From Actinomadura sp. J1-007 (GTDB lineage: Bacteria > Actinomycetota > Actinomycetes > Streptosporangiales > Streptosporangiaceae), in assembly GCF_009793335.1 (NCBI RefSeq), contig NZ_WING01000001.1:2418001-2482000 (forward strand): a stretch of 64,000 nt of DNA. Reading direction: 5' to 3'. The position numbers were made by a program, and so were the translations under genes. Shown here in pieces: positions 63,639-64,000 of the stretch (position 1 is its first letter; every line of letters begins with the position of its first letter). The notes below the pieces were generated by a model. The model made no database searches, had not been told where the DNA came from, and saw nothing but the letters and a program-made list of their open reading frames with translations.

Positions 63639-64000
63639 CAGCCCGTGTTCTGCGGCTCGCGGAGGACGTAGCCGACGCCGCGCAAGGTGTGGATCAGGCG
63701 TGGCTCGGCGTTGTCGACCTTGCGGCGCAGGGCCGAGACGTACGACTCGACGATGCCCGCGTCGCCGCGGAAGTCGTAGTTCCAGACGTGGTCGAGGATC
63801 TGCGCCTTGGACAGGACGCGGCCCGCGTTCGCCATGAAGTAGCGCAGGAGCTTGAACTCCGTCGGCGAGAGCTGGATCGTTCTGCCGCCGCGCCAGACCT
63901 CGTGGCTGTCCTCGTCCAGCTCGACGTCGGCGAAGACCATGCGGGGCGGCGGTTCGGCCTGGCCGCCCCGGAACCGCCGCAGCACCGCGCGGATGCGGGC
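63638..64000 (-). CDS. OmpR-family response regulator, C-terminal part
   Basis: The window end cuts this gene; the last ~120 residues are seen: the end of the receiver (ARIRAVLRRF), a linker, and the winged-helix domain (VFADVELDEDSHEVWRGGRT, IQLSPTEFKLLRYFMANAGR, VLSKAQILDHVWNYDFRGDA, YVSALRRKVDN, IHTLRGVGYVLRE). Co-translated with the kinase. The receiver Asp lies beyond the window. Confidence 0.93.
   Translation of the reverse strand, partial: ARIRAVLRRFRGGQAEPPPRMVFADVELDEDSHEVWRGGRTIQLSPTEFKLLRYFMANAGRVLSKAQILDHVWNYDFRGDAGIVESYVSALRRKVDNAEPRLIHTLRGVGYVLREPQNTG

Noticed and set aside
1..64000. tRNA, rRNA, insertion sequence, prophage or attachment site
   Set aside because: No cloverleaf sequence, transposase, integrase or terminal inverted repeat was recognised by eye in the window.

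Overview
The window is high-GC (about 72-73%) actinobacterial DNA: GTG/TTG starts are frequent, operons are packed with 1-4 nt overlaps, and there are XRE-DUF5753/DUF397 pairs, mycothiol synthase, GlnR and a type VII (ESX) secretion machine. Gene content and style suggest a filamentous actinomycete of the Streptosporangiales/Thermomonosporaceae kind (an Actinomadura-like organism). This is inferred from gene content, not from a marker gene.

Region 1 (1-27.8 kb) is a type VII secretion (T7SS) island. It holds the N-terminus of EccD, a WD40/P-loop protein, and a toxin cassette: YbaB-like protein, WXG100 protein, XOO_2897-type nucleic-acid deaminase, SUKH-4 immunity protein, and a SUKH-4/deaminase fusion. 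Divergent to it are the motor ATPase EccC and a second YbaB-like protein. After a DUF397/XRE pair come three paralogous modules at 12.7-14.8, 19.8-22.6 and 25.6-27.3 kb. Each pairs a ~100-residue helical protein with a 410-440-residue protein that has a WXG100-like hairpin, membrane segments, a Gly-rich domain and the C-terminal motif PPWD(K/R). Two modules also carry tubby/LURP-one-like proteins. Mycosin (MycP) sits divergently next to the second module. This three-copy module is the best candidate for an undescribed system. EccB and EccE are not in the window.

Region 2 (28-47.3 kb) is mostly core genome: small membrane proteins; a thioredoxin / DUF4395 / thiosulfate sulfurtransferase / DUF1416 sulfur cluster preceded by a cysteine-rich leader peptide; an ECF sigma factor with its zinc-finger anti-sigma partner; a DUF2993 protein; a MoaD-like protein; GlnR; pstSCAB with a PHO box; mshD; a secreted 5'-nucleotidase; and pit with a PhoU-like partner. 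Phosphate acquisition (pst, pit, nucleotidase) and nitrogen control (GlnR) lie together.

Region 3 (47.3-64 kb) starts with about 2 kb of degenerate GC-rich tandem repeats, including a 13-bp satellite with a 299-bp (23 x 13) higher-order period. Then come a large EccA-like ATPase, a gamma-carbonic anhydrase-like protein, a DivIVA-domain protein, peptide deformylase, ArfB, an MpaB-family protein, an HtrA-like protease, and a histidine kinase with its response regulator (cut by the window end).

At least nine genes, several of them core genes such as pstS, need a single-base frame correction. Nearly all of these sit in short C or G runs that look one base too short. Base-calling errors are more likely than pseudogenes. 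The affected genes are annotated as whole genes with the shift noted.
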